From positions 25,941,556 to 26,005,555 of the forward strand of contig OX359270.1 in assembly GCA_947179155.2 (NCBI GenBank): a stretch of DNA of 64,000 nt. The letters run 5' to 3'. The translations under genes and the position numbers were made by a program. Source of the DNA: Hedera helix (Eukaryota; Streptophyta; Magnoliopsida; Apiales; Araliaceae). The notes under the pieces are model-generated. The model saw only the letters and a list, made by a program, of their open reading frames with translations. It made no database searches and was not told the DNA's origin. Shown here one piece after another: positions 46,201 to 58,372 of this stretch (position 1 is its first letter; the number at the start of each line of letters is the position of its first letter).

Positions 46201-47000
46201 TAAGCCCCCCGAACACCTGAAATTATTTTGTAGGAGTTCCATTAACCAAAATGGATGTTCTAGCTGAATATAGACATTCTTTTATCCAGCCTCTAAATTT
46301 TTTTGGATACCCCATTTCCTCCATGACATTAAGCAAGAATGACCAATCTACATTATCATAAGCTTTCTCAAAATCCAGTTTTAACACTATCCCTGGATGA
46401 TTCTTATTCTTCTTCATCACATCAAATGCTTCATTAACCAATAAAATTTTGTCCAACATTTGTCTGCCTCCAATAAAGGCATTTGATTTTGAGAAATAAT
46501 ACCCCCCATGACATTTCTTAATATGTTAGCTAACACTAGCTAAAATTTTATACATAGAATTAGTTAATGAAATTGGTCTCAGATCATTCACAGTTTCCAC
46601 ACTAACCTTCTTTGGAATTAGAATAATAAAAGAGGAATTCAAACCTTTGGTGATTCTGGAATATTTGTAAAATTGTTGCATCTTCTCCATTATGTTCCCT
46701 TCTATAAAACCCCAGGCCTTTGTCACAAAATTAAAATTCAATCAGTCTAGTCCAAGTGCTTTCGAACTTTCACAGCTTTTTACTACTTCCTTGACCTCCT
46801 CTTTGGTGAATCCTTATTTTAAATAAGCTACTTCTTTTTTCTGAAAGCTTCTTCAATTTTAGTTCCTTCAGCTATAGTTGAGATGATTGTTTTGGTTTGA
46901 ACAAATTTTCATAAAACTCCAGCAAACCCTGCTTAATCTTTATGGGATCTTTAGCCCACTTTCCTCAAATATTAATTCCAGTCAATGCGTTTGATTGTCT
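43201..47000 (-). pseudogene. LINE (L1-type non-LTR retrotransposon), 5'-truncated and decayed
   Basis: Read on the minus strand, 46920-46980 encodes a KWAKDPIKIKQGLLEFYENLF block upstream of RT. 46526-46741 holds IILIPKK...NDLRPISLTNSMYKILA. 46223-46459 holds GIVLKLDFEKAYDNVDW. 45907-46137 holds YVQFVDDTILFGEG (the FVDD catalytic box) and GLKINEKKC, then EGKLPPVYLGIPIVSNP at about 45800-45860. After the hAT insertion, 44117-44699 continues with the WVWMMGNGKHIRFWMDKWC region and the zinc-binding reverse-transcriptase C-terminal domain (C-H-C-C cluster near 43950-43995). The 3' end has a short A tail (T run at 43201-43206 on +). Many stops and frameshifts make it inactive. The short frame at 43102-43386 is 3' UTR. 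Confidence 0.85.
44750..45646. mobile_element. Non-autonomous hAT-like element (897 bp) inside the LINE
   Basis: Terminal inverted repeats CAGGGATGAAGCCA and the complement of TGGCTTCGTCCCTG (one mismatch), followed inside by GGGGGGCCAAA-type subterminal sequence at the left and GGCCCCCTCC at the right. The flanks CCTAATTG (44742-44749) and CCTAATTT (45647-45654) form an 8-bp target duplication with one mismatch, as expected for hAT. No transposase is encoded; the frames at 44711-44944 and 45360-45602 lack domains. LINE coding sequence resumes on both sides. Confidence 0.8.
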
Positions 47001-48633
47001 TCTCATCTTTGCATACAGATGGTTGACCACCTGCCAACACTGCATTATTAATTCTATTGGTCTATTTATTGCATATTTGCATCAATCACGCAGTTATATT
47101 TTTGCTAAAAATATTATTGTAACACTTCAGTTTCATGTCAAAATATCTGTAATAGTTTGATATAATATAAGGCTCTAAGTAGTAAGTCGGGACAATTGAT
47201 CTTACTGAATTTCTTGAGGTAAGAAAATAATAATTTATAGGGGGTTTGGTGAAATATAAAATTTTAACTTTACTGAATATAATATTTTTGTAACTATTAA
47301 AAATTATGGTTATCACGCAACAAGTTTAAGCAATGAAGTTTTTTAAAATATTATTATAAATAATATATGAGTATTACTTAATTTTATGATTTATTTTTTT
47401 ATATTTTTATTTCTTTATGAAAAAAATTCAAATTGAAATATACGTAGGCTTGAAATATACGTAGGCACATTTAGAAATGGGGAGGGGTGAATAAGTGTAT
47501 GGGTAAAGAGTGCCCAATTTTTGTGAAATAAATAAGTCAGTTTATTATACAGTCTGCTAGATTATCAAACCAGTTAACTGAATTAGAAAATTAGTCTGCT
47601 GGATATGAAAACAATTTACTAAAATAAAGATATAGTTTACTGAATATGACAACAGTTCACAGTATAGAGGTTTCAACTTGTTATATACCCAATGCAATAA
47701 GCTTTATAAGAGACTGTTGAAACTATTAAAACTTTTTATTTATTGAGAAACTTAAAACACATAGCGGGTTAAATAGATCAAGCAAAGCACATAAAGACCA
47801 AGAATTTTTACATGATTCGACCCCTAACCTCTATTCCAGAGGCCTAATCCACGTCAAATACCATTTGGTATTAGAGACTCCTTTTATTAACCAACTTTAA
47901 ATCAAACTTTTATAATTCAAATTCCCATCCTCGAGGACATATCCCCCTTGAACACATATGCTCCATTGTGCAAACCAATGTACCCTTTGAGTACACTTAC
48001 TCACTGAGCTTTTAAGCTCACTTGAAATTTAATTGCAAAATAACCTAACTTAACCTGGATTAGATAACAAATACATACATAATAAATCACACATAAAATA
48101 CTATGATCAAAGCAAGAGAGATAAATCAATTCAAGGCTCAAAAACCTGTATGCAATGATCAAGTATAAGAGTAAGAGATATCACTAATGAAACACAAAAT
48201 ACGTATGCTGAAAACTTAATCAAGTTGCTCCGGTTATGACTTTTTAGCAATGCAAGACTTCATCAAATGAGAGTAACAATTTAGATTGAGAGGGTAAAAA
48301 ATATCTAAACAAAACATAAGGCTTTTGTGCATGGATAACAATTTTTTACTGTATGTGTTCAATGTGTATACCGGCTAGGGAAGAAGATGTTATATACAAA
48401 CTTTTTCTAGCTGTTATAAACAACCATGGAATGTTATCGTTTAAGCAAAACCAGTTTGCACTAATCTGCTAAGGTGTAAAATCTCTATATTGTAATCGGG
48501 ATTATCAAGATTTTCAATTAGAATATTCCCACAACATTGATTATCGATGGAGTACCATGATTATAGCATGTCAGGATTATTCCTTCAATCAATCAACAAA
48601 ATTGATATAGAGAAGATATAGAAAGATTTTAAT
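47001..48633. other. Unclassified AT-rich repeat-like DNA
   Basis: No gene is present. 47780-48050 (GATTCGACCCCTAACC...CCTAATCCACGTC...CCATTTGGTATTAG) has the look of a moderately repeated noncoding element, but no inverted or direct terminal repeats could be set. The frames at 46942-47160 and 47086-47316 are not supported. Confidence 0.35.
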
Positions 48634-51600
48634 TGTAATGACCACGAATTTTAGATCACATTGTAATTAGAATTATAACTAATTATCAATGAAGTGATTT
48701 TTATATGAATGAATTGAACACCTATCTGATTGATGAAATACTATATGTAATTATTTTTTTATTATTATCAAAAGTAACAAGGAAGAATTAATAAACAAGC
48801 TAAGTCAAGTCTAAATGATTTTATGAAAGACAAGTTTAATTGGATTAATTAATTAACATAATTGTGTTATTTAATATGTTAGTCCATGTGTGGTTTAACC
48901 TAACCCAATAGAACTAAATGTTGTAGCCTAATTCTAATTAATTAACCAACCCAATTGAAATTAATTGGTGTAGCCCAAATCTTAAGTCCATGTGGAATTA
49001 ATTGCTAGCTCAAATAAAGTGAAACAAGGAGCCCAAAGGAATTAATGCAAGTATCTAAATAAGTGGCCCAATTGTTCATGTGTTGGTATATACATATATA
49101 CGTATATATATGTGTATATAAGCAATTAAAATAAATCAAAAATGCTAGAAACGGGGGGGGGGGGGTTGATCAACCAAATGGGGAGGGGACCCAGGGTTGG
49201 TTAATTGCTTCAGGATCCATAAATCACTCCAATGAAAGCTTTCCAATGCACATCAAGTCCCCTAAAAAATGGACCTTGTTTTATGAGATTAGTGAGCTAA
49301 TTGACTAAGTGTTGGTTGATTAGTGAAGCTAAGTGCACTTACCATTTTCCTATAAATAGAATGTTTCACCAAGTGTTTATGTTGTTATTCATTTTACTAG
49401 AAAATTCTAAGTATTGAGAGAGAGCTTCCTTGAGAGCTTGTAGAGAGAAAAGAAAGAAAGACCACTTGAGAGTTAGAAAGCTAGCCATTTGAAGGATTCA
49501 TAGTGAATGTCATCTAGTTTTACTACATACTTTGGAAGAAAAAGAAAGAGATCATTAAAAACAAAAATGTTTAAAAGTGTTCTATCTTTAATCTTTGTCT
49601 ATTTTCGTAGTTAAAGTTATAGTTAAACTTTTTCGTGGTTGGTTGTGGGAGGAATTTATGTGTTGTGGAACTACGGTGAGTTACGAAGAAATAAGGATGG
49701 AGTTTTGATGGAGATATTGTAATCTAAGTGTTCAAGTATGCCTTGTTGTATTTCTTTGGTCAAAATATAGTTTTAATGGTTTAAAACCTATTTTTATACT
49801 ACATGATGATAGATCTATAATATTTAGGAAGATCTATGATTATATATGCTAGATATGTGTATTGACATGCCTTGTATGCAAAAGATTGAAGAAAAGTTCT
49901 TGTGAACATGTTTTAAAACAAAACCCTAGCTTGATGTATGGATTGATCATTTGTGATTTTAGATAACTAAGTTATTCATGTGGTCTTGGTATCTTGCATG
50001 CTAGATCTATAAGTTTCGATAGTAGCATAACTTGGATAGTAAAAAATGTGGTAAAATAAACAAGCTACGGTCATTGTACTCAAAAGAGGTCATTTCAAAA
50101 CCCTAGCCAATCGATCCTATTTTTACATCAATTATTTTTTTTCAAAAATGCTACCGGTCTATGAAATATTGACGAACATTAAGTTACGAAGATAACAAAT
50201 CAGTTGTGGTGACTTTTGGATGTGTGTAATAAGTTATATTGAAGTTTGAATCAAGAAAATAAAGTTAGAAAAAGTAGGGTTTGTTTTACTAACTGACCGT
50301 CGCAGCGCTGGGTTACATCGCCTTAACGATTGAAGGGATCTGTTCGGGATCGTCGCGACGCTAGTATCCACCGATGCAGCGGTGGTCCAAATTTTTAAAA
50401 AATAAATTAATTTAACCGGGTCGAGTCGGATCATGTAAACTGGGTTGAGTTGGGTGGGTTTAGGTCCAGTTTGAGTAGATTATTTCAAAATTTATATAAC
50501 CATTTTAAACCCAATTTAAATAATTAAAATATAAGAAAATAAATAAAATATTATTAAATAATTAATAATATTAAAAAATAAATAAGCTATTATTAAATAT
50601 TTATATTATCATGAGATGATTAAAATATTATCAAATGATGGTAATGTTGTTAAGTGTTTGATGTTAATTATGTGATTAAATATTAACTAATTTAGAATAA
50701 GATGCACTACGGTTATTATTATAGAACTATATCTGTTACTATTAGAAAGATCAAACTTATTAATGTCTTTCTAAAGGAAGTAATTTTAAATTGCTTAGCA
50801 GTAATCAGCAGTACAAACAAGTTTCTTATACCCAGAGTTGTATTTATTTTACAAGATCTGTAAGTGGTTTAATTGTTGAAAATTAACCCACATCGATAGT
50901 ATTGCTATTATTCGCACTTGGGTGCAGCTGAAGACCGTTTCATTATTAAACTGTGAAACATTTAAGTTATGTCATTCGTGAACTGTTTAATAAATAGTTT
51001 ATGCTAATTGTTTAGCTAGACCTTGCATGTATAAATTGAATCATTTGAATTTTGTTAAAGTAAATCCTAACCAATAGTTGGTGTGGACTCTTATAGTAAG
51101 ACTGAGAATGAATAACCCTAATAAGGGGATTATTATCGAAAAATCAACCATTGCGCAAGATGTTTGAATGTTATGTATATACATATGGTACAATATGCTG
51201 ATCCCCTCGAATACCAAAACATTAAAAAGGTCATATGAATGTTTGTGTTACCTTAAGTATTAGTTTATGGTCCTTAGTGGTCACTCAGCAGTAAAGACTA
51301 AATCATTTCTTTTAATTGAAACTTGATTCTCGCTTATACACAATTATTATACATTGTTGAAATATCAGAAAATATTCTTATTCAATCATGATATGTCATT
51401 CTTGTTTACTTAAACTTGCTAAGCAAGCTAGTTGCTCACTCTTGCTATGTATCATAATATTTTTTTTTCAAATAAGCTCGAAAGCTCTAAAGAGAACAAG
51501 GGCAAAGGAAAAGTCAAAGAGTAGTTAATATGCATGCTAGTTATTCTTTTAACTGTTGTAATTGGCTTAAGTAAACTTTTTTTTTTGAACAATTAAGGTG

Positions 51601-51736
51601 TATGTTTTATATTAAGTTAAGGCTGTTAGACCTTGGGATTTGTAGAACCTTATTGTAATGAACTATTTATGTTTATTTTCCGCTTTAGTTTATAAAATAT
51701 GTTTAAAGATTGATGGATTGTGAGCACCAAACCCGA
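48634..51736 (+). mobile_element. Ty3/gypsy LTR "D", lacking its last bases
   Basis: Starts TGTAATGACC at 48634 and runs about 3.1 kb. It carries the AAACTTGCTAAGC...TTGCTCACTCTTGC motif at 51411-51445 and a near-3' segment ATTGTGAGCACCAAACCCGA that matches LTR A (GTGAGCACTGAACCCGG). The final 30-odd bases present in A are missing: at 51737 another TGTAGCACC start follows directly. No primer site follows, so it is a truncated solo LTR or 3' LTR. A run of 13 G lies at 49153-49165 and a GC-word cassette at 50296-50392. Confidence 0.65.
50296..50392. repeat. GC-rich word cassette in LTR D
   Basis: Words ACCGTCGCAGCGCTGG, GGATCGTCGCGACGCTAG and ACCGATGCAGCGGTGG, i.e. variants of CGYCGCAGCG, within AT-rich LTR DNA. 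Confidence 0.6.
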
Positions 51737-52330
51737 TGTAGCACCTCGACTTTTATGAAATACAAATTTAATTTTTCTTTATATATATTTTTTTGAAATG
51801 GTAAATGAATAAATTGACAAAAATGAAGAATAAGAAATGTTTGTACAAATTTTATCTTGTTAGGGAATATTCATTTTATTGGGAAATATTCGCTCTGTTG
51901 GGGAATATTTGATTTGTACGAGAGCGCCGAAATAACCAAATATTATCGAATATAGAAAATGACTTATGTAACATTTCTAAATAAAAATAGTCAATTGTAC
52001 TATCACTTTTAACTGATAAAATACCCGGTGGTAAAGGAATAGTAACATATGGTATTACACAGTAGCACACGGTATTGCATAGTGTTTCATATTATTGAAC
52101 TGATAAAGTGGCTATTGTACTATATTGACTTTATTGAACCAATAATCGTCACATGCCGGCCTGATCCACCGCATACGATGGACGACATAATGGAACGCAG
52201 TCCTTACCCATCGTACTTGGTTAGGATACTGTACAGTTAACGGGACAACACCTACTCTGAGCATGGGATGCAATTAAGTCCTATTATATAAGAGACCCAC
52301 TTCGACCAAGTTAATACACAAATCTTCCAT
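51737..52330 (+). other. Start of a further LTR-like sequence
   Basis: Begins TGTAGCACCTCGACTTTT directly at the truncated end of LTR D, in the style of a gypsy LTR start. 52020-52300 is mixed-composition DNA with no identified end. The small frames at 51876-52070 and 52049-52240 are not supported. Confidence 0.3.
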
Positions 52331-53178
52331 TTTTCCTTGGAGTGGACCATGGTTTGAGCTTTAGGTACGAACCACTTCGACCCCTAAAAAGGGATAAGGT
52401 GTTTTTGATCAATCGAAATATATTCTCAAATAATCTGGATGAAAGCATATATCTAATTATCCATCTGGAACATACATACACATTGCACCACAACTTGGTG
52501 TATATGTTACGCCCAAAAACTGATGACCTTGATGTTGTTATTGACGCCTACCTTAGTTTATTACATTTTAGGGAGCGCGATATTGCACACCAGTATAGTG
52601 ACCGACTAAAGTTTTACTTCATGCCCTACATATTGTTCTAGTTACTATCTATGTGGTGGCAAAAATATGCTACCCTAATGTCTAACACAAAGGGCACTCT
52701 AAACATAGAGCACATTGTTCCATTATTTAAAAATCAAGGCCCTCAGTGTAACTTTGTGGATAACGACATTGCCTTATTGTCGGTATGTTCGAACAACTGC
52801 TTCTTATTAGTGGTCTTTATTCCACAATGAAAATTTGTCCTTATTGACTCAACGTTTGATGAAACCAAACGAATGTCCATTTCCACAAGATATAGGATGA
52901 AGATAGCATATGTAGTAAGTGTGTAAATTTACTTTCATTTATAAACAGCCTTAATTTTTTTTATATCATGTTTACTAACAAATTTTTCTTCTCATATGTG
53001 ACGTGAATATATTTCCAATGCTTTGTGTATATATCGACCAGACAAGAAATTTTCAATGAAACTTATGTCTTGCTCAATCATCAAAGAGCGGCCAAAGCAA
53101 AAGAACGAAACAGATTGTGCGATTTATATGATGAAGTACTGTGTGAAAGTAGCATGCCCTCAAGTCAATCACACTTGA
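52331..53178 (+). pseudogene. Ulp1/C48 SUMO-protease-like pseudogene, part 1
   Basis: Translation in shifting frames gives a C48 protease domain of the type carried by plant transposons: LRPKTDDLDVVIDAYLSLLHFRERD near 52500-52580, WWQKYATLMS, FLLVVFIP...KFVLIDSTFDETK near 52800-52870, and RPKQKNETDCAIYMMKYC with the catalytic-type Cys at 53116-53118. The usual His-Trp before LLVV is Cys-Phe here, in-frame stops occur (after MPYILF at 52639 and in VFIPQ*K), and a non-coding intron-like stretch lies at 52920-53000. Such Ulp1-like genes travel within MULE- or CACTA-type elements, which suggests a transposon origin. A copia-like LTR cuts it at about 53178 and its C-terminus resumes at 54768. Confidence 0.65.
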
Positions 53179-54212
53179 TGTGATAGAGCATTTACTTTAG
53201 AATCATGATGAGTTCATGCTAATGAGATCTAAAATCTAGATAGCTCAAAAACTAGAACATTCCTAATCATAGGATTACTAATGTGGGGTTAGTAAATCAG
53301 GATAGATTAGTACATACTATGCTTGCTTTTTTAAAGATAATGATTGATTTCATAAGTATTTGTATGGAGACACTAAAGTAAGCATGTAAGTACTTATTGA
53401 AGAATAAGTTCACTGAGCATGACTCAATTGCTTTAAGAAACACCTAATGGAGTTTTATATGTCTGTCAATAGGAGTTACTATAGTGATAGTAGCACAAGT
53501 GATCATTGGACTTAAGATCATCATAGTACCTTGTGTATTCTGAGTTATACTTTGTCATATTTCTTAAGACTCTTTGGTTAGATAAAAGGATATGTTCGGG
53601 TATAAAAAGTGTATATGGAGATAGGTGAATGATCAATAAAAGACTTACCACTTTCAGTAAAGGGAGAGAATGTCCTATATGATTCAATAATCCCTAGCCA
53701 AGGTTGAATGAAAATTAGAAATGAGTTTCTAATTTACATTAACTAGAGTTGTGCATTTAACAATTGAAATGCATATGATCAAATAAATAACAACTTGACA
53801 GAAATTTCATGTTTTTATATTTGATTGAGACATTGTATGGTAGAATGATTAAATTGTACAATACTATTTACTGAATATGTTCTTTGTAATTAAACATTGA
53901 TTTCATATTATTCGGATAGTCATAATATACTGAGAGGTGTCACTCGTGATATAGAATAAATATTAATTATATATGAATTAAATGAGTTTAATTCGTTATA
54001 AATAATATTAGAATGTTTCTAATTTATTTATTCTACTACCGGCATAATATTGAACCTAAAGGGTTACACCATAAAAGAAAATTATTAATTTAGAAGTAAT
54101 TAGCTTAATAATAATAAATTAAGTATATTTAATTTGTACCATGGTGGAATAAATTAAATAGCTTAATATTTACAATTAAGTATTTGAGAAATATTAATTA
54201 TAAATTAATAAG

Positions 54213-54260
<48 letters not shown>

Positions 54261-54767
54261 AAATAATTTAATTCCTAAATGGTTTAGGAATTAAATTAAA
54301 ACCCAAAGTTCTAAAGAGTTTAAGAGAGAGAGGGTTTATTTATATATAAGGAGAGACCTTATTATAGATGTAAGTTTTTTTTCACACGATACGTGTTTTT
54401 TCTCTGAAACCTAAATAGCTTTAGGAAAGGGAGAAATAGGGTTAGCCACCTTAGGTTTTTAGAAAACCCATATTATTTCTTCAATCAATATTCTCTTGGT
54501 GGATCACCTTTAGAGTGTTATACATATTAAGTAGCTGGTGTTTGATCCGTGGATTTAAAGGAGCTAGAAGGATCAAAAGGATTGAAACTTGAAGATTAGG
54601 TTAAAGGTTAATTCATCTTTATAAGGTATAATCTTTAATCATTCCTCAATTAATAATATTACATAAAGGTGATTCCTGGGATTGTAGAAAATTTTAAATA
54701 TGACTTATGTCATGTTTTCGCTTATTACATCAATACGATTGTATGTGTTTTTCTAGTTTCTACAACA
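53179..54767 (+). mobile_element. Copia-like solo LTR, about 1.6 kb
   Basis: Inserted inside the Ulp1-like pseudogene, whose coding match stops before and resumes after it. It starts approximately TGTGATAGAGC and ends TTTTTCTAGTTTCTACAACA, the latter close to 3' ends of plant copia LTRs that normally precede a primer site. No primer site or coding region and no clean target duplication were found, so the ends may be off by several bases. It contains an (ATT)n microsatellite. The 73-aa frame at 53466-53687 is not a gene. Confidence 0.5.
54208..54256. repeat. (ATT)n microsatellite
   Basis: About 16 ATT units. Confidence 0.95.
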
Positions 54768-54920
54768 AACATTGTGACTTACCCGAGCAAAACTTTAGTG
54801 ATATTGGAATAAAGTTTAGATGATGCCATATTATTTAGATATAGGATAGAACATGAGATTCGTGCACATAAAGCTCGTGATATGTCATTTATGATATACG
54901 AAGAAAAATTCAATATGTAA
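54768..54920 (+). pseudogene. Ulp1/C48-like pseudogene, C-terminal remnant
   Basis: Encodes CDLPEQNFSDI and EHEIRAHKARDMSFMIYEEKFNM in a nearly open frame ending at a stop near 54920. It fits the C-terminal tail of the protease-like protein interrupted by the copia-like LTR. Confidence 0.5.
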
Positions 54921-55294
54921 TGTAATTTAACTATTTTGTATTACATTTAGTTGTATACAATATTCAGGGTATTGAAATTTTCAATTCTTAGTGATTTGAT
55001 GCTTCTTGGTTGAACTTTGGGTTGTGTTGTTTTGCCTTAGACATGGTATACTAAGGTGTTACTTCAGTGAATTTTGGGTTTGTTTTTTGTCCCTTATAAG
55101 TGGTATACTTAGATGGTGTTTCAGTGGTTCACTATTTAACTTTTCATAAGCGGTATGTGGAAAAAAAAATCCTTCTTAGAAGTGGTAAATTGTTGTATGA
55201 AAAAAATGGAAGAAGTAAAAAAAAAACTACACACTGCATAACAGTTATGCGGTGTGCTGAATCTTTTTTTGAATATACCGCACAACAGTTATGC
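54921..55294 (+). repeat. Palindromic tandem repeat region, left part
   Basis: Downstream of the Ulp1-like pseudogene. 55170-55294 carries TTCTTAGAAGTGGTAAATTG, then ACTGCATAACAGTTATGCGGTGTG, then a half palindrome TACCGCACAACAGTTATGC that is cut by the gypsy LTR at 55295. The array resumes at about 58753. The 110-aa frame at 55100-55432 crosses the repeat and LTR border and is not a gene. Confidence 0.65.
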
Positions 55295-56559
55295 TGTGAC
55301 ACCCCCAAATTCAAGTATCAATACCTCGAATTTGGTGTTTACGCAATAGTACATGAAATAACTACTAAACAACATTTAATACTAATGCGGAATATAAATA
55401 AACAGATGTTACTTATTATAATGGCTTTCTAGTCCCAAGGTTTATAACCTTAAACAAAATACATCATGAATACACTATTAATGCAAAAGGGTTTCTTGAT
55501 TTTAAAACAGAATAGAAGCACATATAACTATTCCTTAAACTTTCCCTTGCCTTTATCCTTCTTGGAACTCTCGGGCTTAACTGCAATATAGTTCATGATA
55601 TAGTAAGAATGAGCAACTACTTTGCTCAGCAAGTTTAAAATAAATAATGAAGGTATATCATGAAAAAATAAGAATAATAATAGAATAACTCAACTTTTAA
55701 GATAGTTGATGAAATAACTGATAAAATAAGTAAAGTTAAAAATGAAAGAACAAGTATTGATTATTTATTGCTAAATGGTCCAATAGACCATGGACATTTC
55801 CAAAGAACCAATCATTTGACTAACCCTTTTACGTTTTAACATGTCAGATTATACTTGAGGGGATCAACCTCTTGTACACCATGTGTATGCATAATATTAA
55901 ATTCTGAAGTATCGGATAACCGACACTTATATTCTCCTTATCAAGGGTTGCTCTCTCATTCTAAGAATCCGCATTAACTATTGGTTTGGATAACTTTTAA
56001 AAATATTAATATATGTATGTCTAGCCGAACAAATGGTATAGACTAATTCTTTAAACAGTTCATGAAATGCAGAACTTTAAATATTTTACAGTTCAATAAT
56101 AAAATAAGAATTTAAGTGCACCAAGTGCGAATATCAATAACTATCATGAAGGTGGAGTAATTGACAAATATTAAACCACTAATATGATTAAAAAATAATA
56201 ACTCGAGTTTGAGTTAGGAAACTTGAATAGTGAAATGAGTTTAGGGTTTAAGAACTTGTCTTGTTTGCGATGTACTGCTAGTTCAGTTTAATTAGACTTT
56301 CTTTGAAAGACCTAACATTGATAATGTCGGCCTATCAATTAGTATTGCATATAATCATGCACTTAAGTATTTAAGTTTATTATGTACCTAGCATTTAAAT
56401 AATCGATAATCATTACATGGCACGTTGCAAGAAATTTCATATTATTTACAATTAGTTGTATTTAGATAAATGATTTAACTGTCAAATATTATTTCTCTTT
56501 AAGTAATATTGACTTAAGTATGATTTAAACATCTTTATATCATTATTTAAAACCTTAAA

Positions 56560-57360
56560 CAATTTATTATAATTGTTTCATTACCTTATTTATTCTTAAA
56601 CATTGTTTAAATAATAAATGATAACTATCTTTAATTATTGTTAAACAATAATTAATTATTTAAAGTCTATTAAGTATTTTGTTAATTATATTCCCCTTTA
56701 ATTACTATTTAATCTTTAATTAAATAATAAATAATTAATGTTTTATACCCGTTATTTATTGTTAATTAAATAATAAGTCTACTAGCCTTAATCTCCATAT
56801 ATATTATTTAATCTTAATTAAATAATAAATAATTAGTTTATTAATCTTAACCCTTTATAATTATTATTTAAGGTTAATTAAATAATAATTAATTATCTTT
56901 ACTTATTATTTAATATTACTTAAAAAATAAATAATTAGATTATTAACTTTATTCTTCTTTAATTATTATTTAATATCAATTAAGTAATAATTTATTAATT
57001 ATTAACTCTTATTTATTATTTAATATTAACTAAATAATAAATAATTATTTTATTAACTTTATTTAACATTTAAATATCAATTGATGAACTTAATTGCTTT
57101 ATTTATTATTTAATATTAATTGAATAATAAATAGTTAATTTAATTATTTTTAATTCATAATAAATTATTTTAATTTCCTTTATTTATTTTTTAATAATAA
57201 TTAAATAATAAATAATTAAATACTTTAAATTCTATTTATTTATTATTCAATAACAATTTAATAATAAATAATTAATTATTATTTTATTTAAATAATAATT
57301 AATTACCTTAAATATTCTTAGTTTATTTTATTTATTGTTTAAAGTTATTTAAATAATAAA
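56560..57360. repeat. AT-rich AATTAAATAATAAATAATTA array
   Basis: Many degenerate copies of TTATTATTTAATATTAATTAAATAATAAATAATTA with a period of roughly 60-70 bp. Each is partly self-complementary. It is analogous in position and character to the 38-bp array of LTR B. Confidence 0.7.
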
Positions 57361-57469
57361 TATTTAATTTTTTCGGGTCCTATATTAATTATATTAATAT
57401 TTAAAACATTATACGACCCGTTTAATTAATGAAAATCGACCCGAAGCTGCAACGGACCAAAACAGTAGC

Positions 57470-57535
57470 ATCAAGGGTGCCTACATAAGGGCCTAGGCAC
57501 CCAAAGGCACTGGAACAGGCGCTTAGGCGCCTTTT
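57470..57535. repeat. GC-rich word cassette in LTR C
   Basis: Words GGGTGCCTACATAAGGGCCTAGGCACCC and AGGCGCTTAGGCGCCTT in AT-rich DNA; variants of a palindromic AGGCGCCT core. The word CCTACAT...AGG echoes the palindrome at 1907-1935. Confidence 0.65.
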
Positions 57536-58287
57536 TTTTAGGGATTTTGGCAGTGTTACAGTTTGTTTTTTGATTTTTACCTCTTTTGCACAAACTTGAA
57601 TAAAATAAAATTTATAAATCTAAATGACCTCAAATTAGTCTTCCTGGATTCGTATCTTCTTGAAAAACAAGATTCCATCATTGAATCAATTTTTTGGACA
57701 TTTTTAGGTTATGAAAAAATTGTATAAAGTGGACTTTTATGTGTTAGGGTTTGACAATGAACTCATTTAGTTCCAAAAATCATATCTCACTCGTTTTAAA
57801 TTATTTTAACAAGATTCTAACTAGGTTTTCCTATTAACTTACATATCTAGAATGTGAAGAAATAAAATCACAGAAATCATTTGTAGGTTTCAAAATATAA
57901 AGCTTTGAATCACACATTCGATTAGGGTTCCGTCAGGTGAAATCATTTTCATGCTTTTTGCTTAACTTTTCATAATAAATACACACAAATACACATGTCA
58001 AACTCATTGAACCCTGTATTTACTAATCTAGCATGGATATAGACATTTAGAGCTTTGAAATTAGTTTTCTACCATAGAAATCACATATAGTACAAAGGAA
58101 ATCACAAAAACTAGGGTTTTTGGTATTTTATACCTTTTGCTCTTGATAAATCTTTTCATAGCCTTGCAAAAGTAAAAGATGGTACTAGTTGACATCCAAG
58201 ACACCCCCAAGACTACGAATTTATTGTACACCCAAGGCTTCAACCTTTGTTCAAATCTTCTCGCCCTTCTCACTTTAGTGTCCACCT

Positions 58288-58372
58288 AGTGTGGAGCAAA
58301 CCTTGCCAATTCGTTGAATTTCGCAGCATAATCTGCAACTGACATACTTCCCTTCTTCAGATCCAATGGAGT
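58288..58372 (-). pseudogene. Gypsy gag fragment
   Basis: Minus-strand translation reads LDLKKGSMSVADYAAKFNELARFAPH, the conserved core of chromovirus-type gag (normally followed by a zinc knuckle, protease and RT, all absent). About 28 codons remain, next to LTR C. Confidence 0.7.

Larger units (their letters stand above)
55295..58285 (-). mobile_element. Ty3/gypsy 3' LTR "C", minus orientation
   Basis: On the minus strand it ends CTTGAATTTGGGGGTGTCACA at 55295. It carries the family motif as GAGCAACTACTTTGCTCAGCAAG at 55608-55631, an AT-rich TTAAATAATAAATAATTA array at 56560-57360, and a GC cassette at 57470-57535. A gag fragment lies just beyond its 5' side, so it is probably a 3' LTR whose element has lost nearly all of its body. 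The exact LTR start near 58285 is uncertain. The 74-aa frame at 58061-58285 is LTR sequence. Confidence 0.65.

Noticed and set aside
58061..58285. 74-aa minus-strand ORF as a membrane protein gene
   Set aside because: It lies in LTR C sequence and has no family match. The hydrophobic tail comes from AT-rich DNA.
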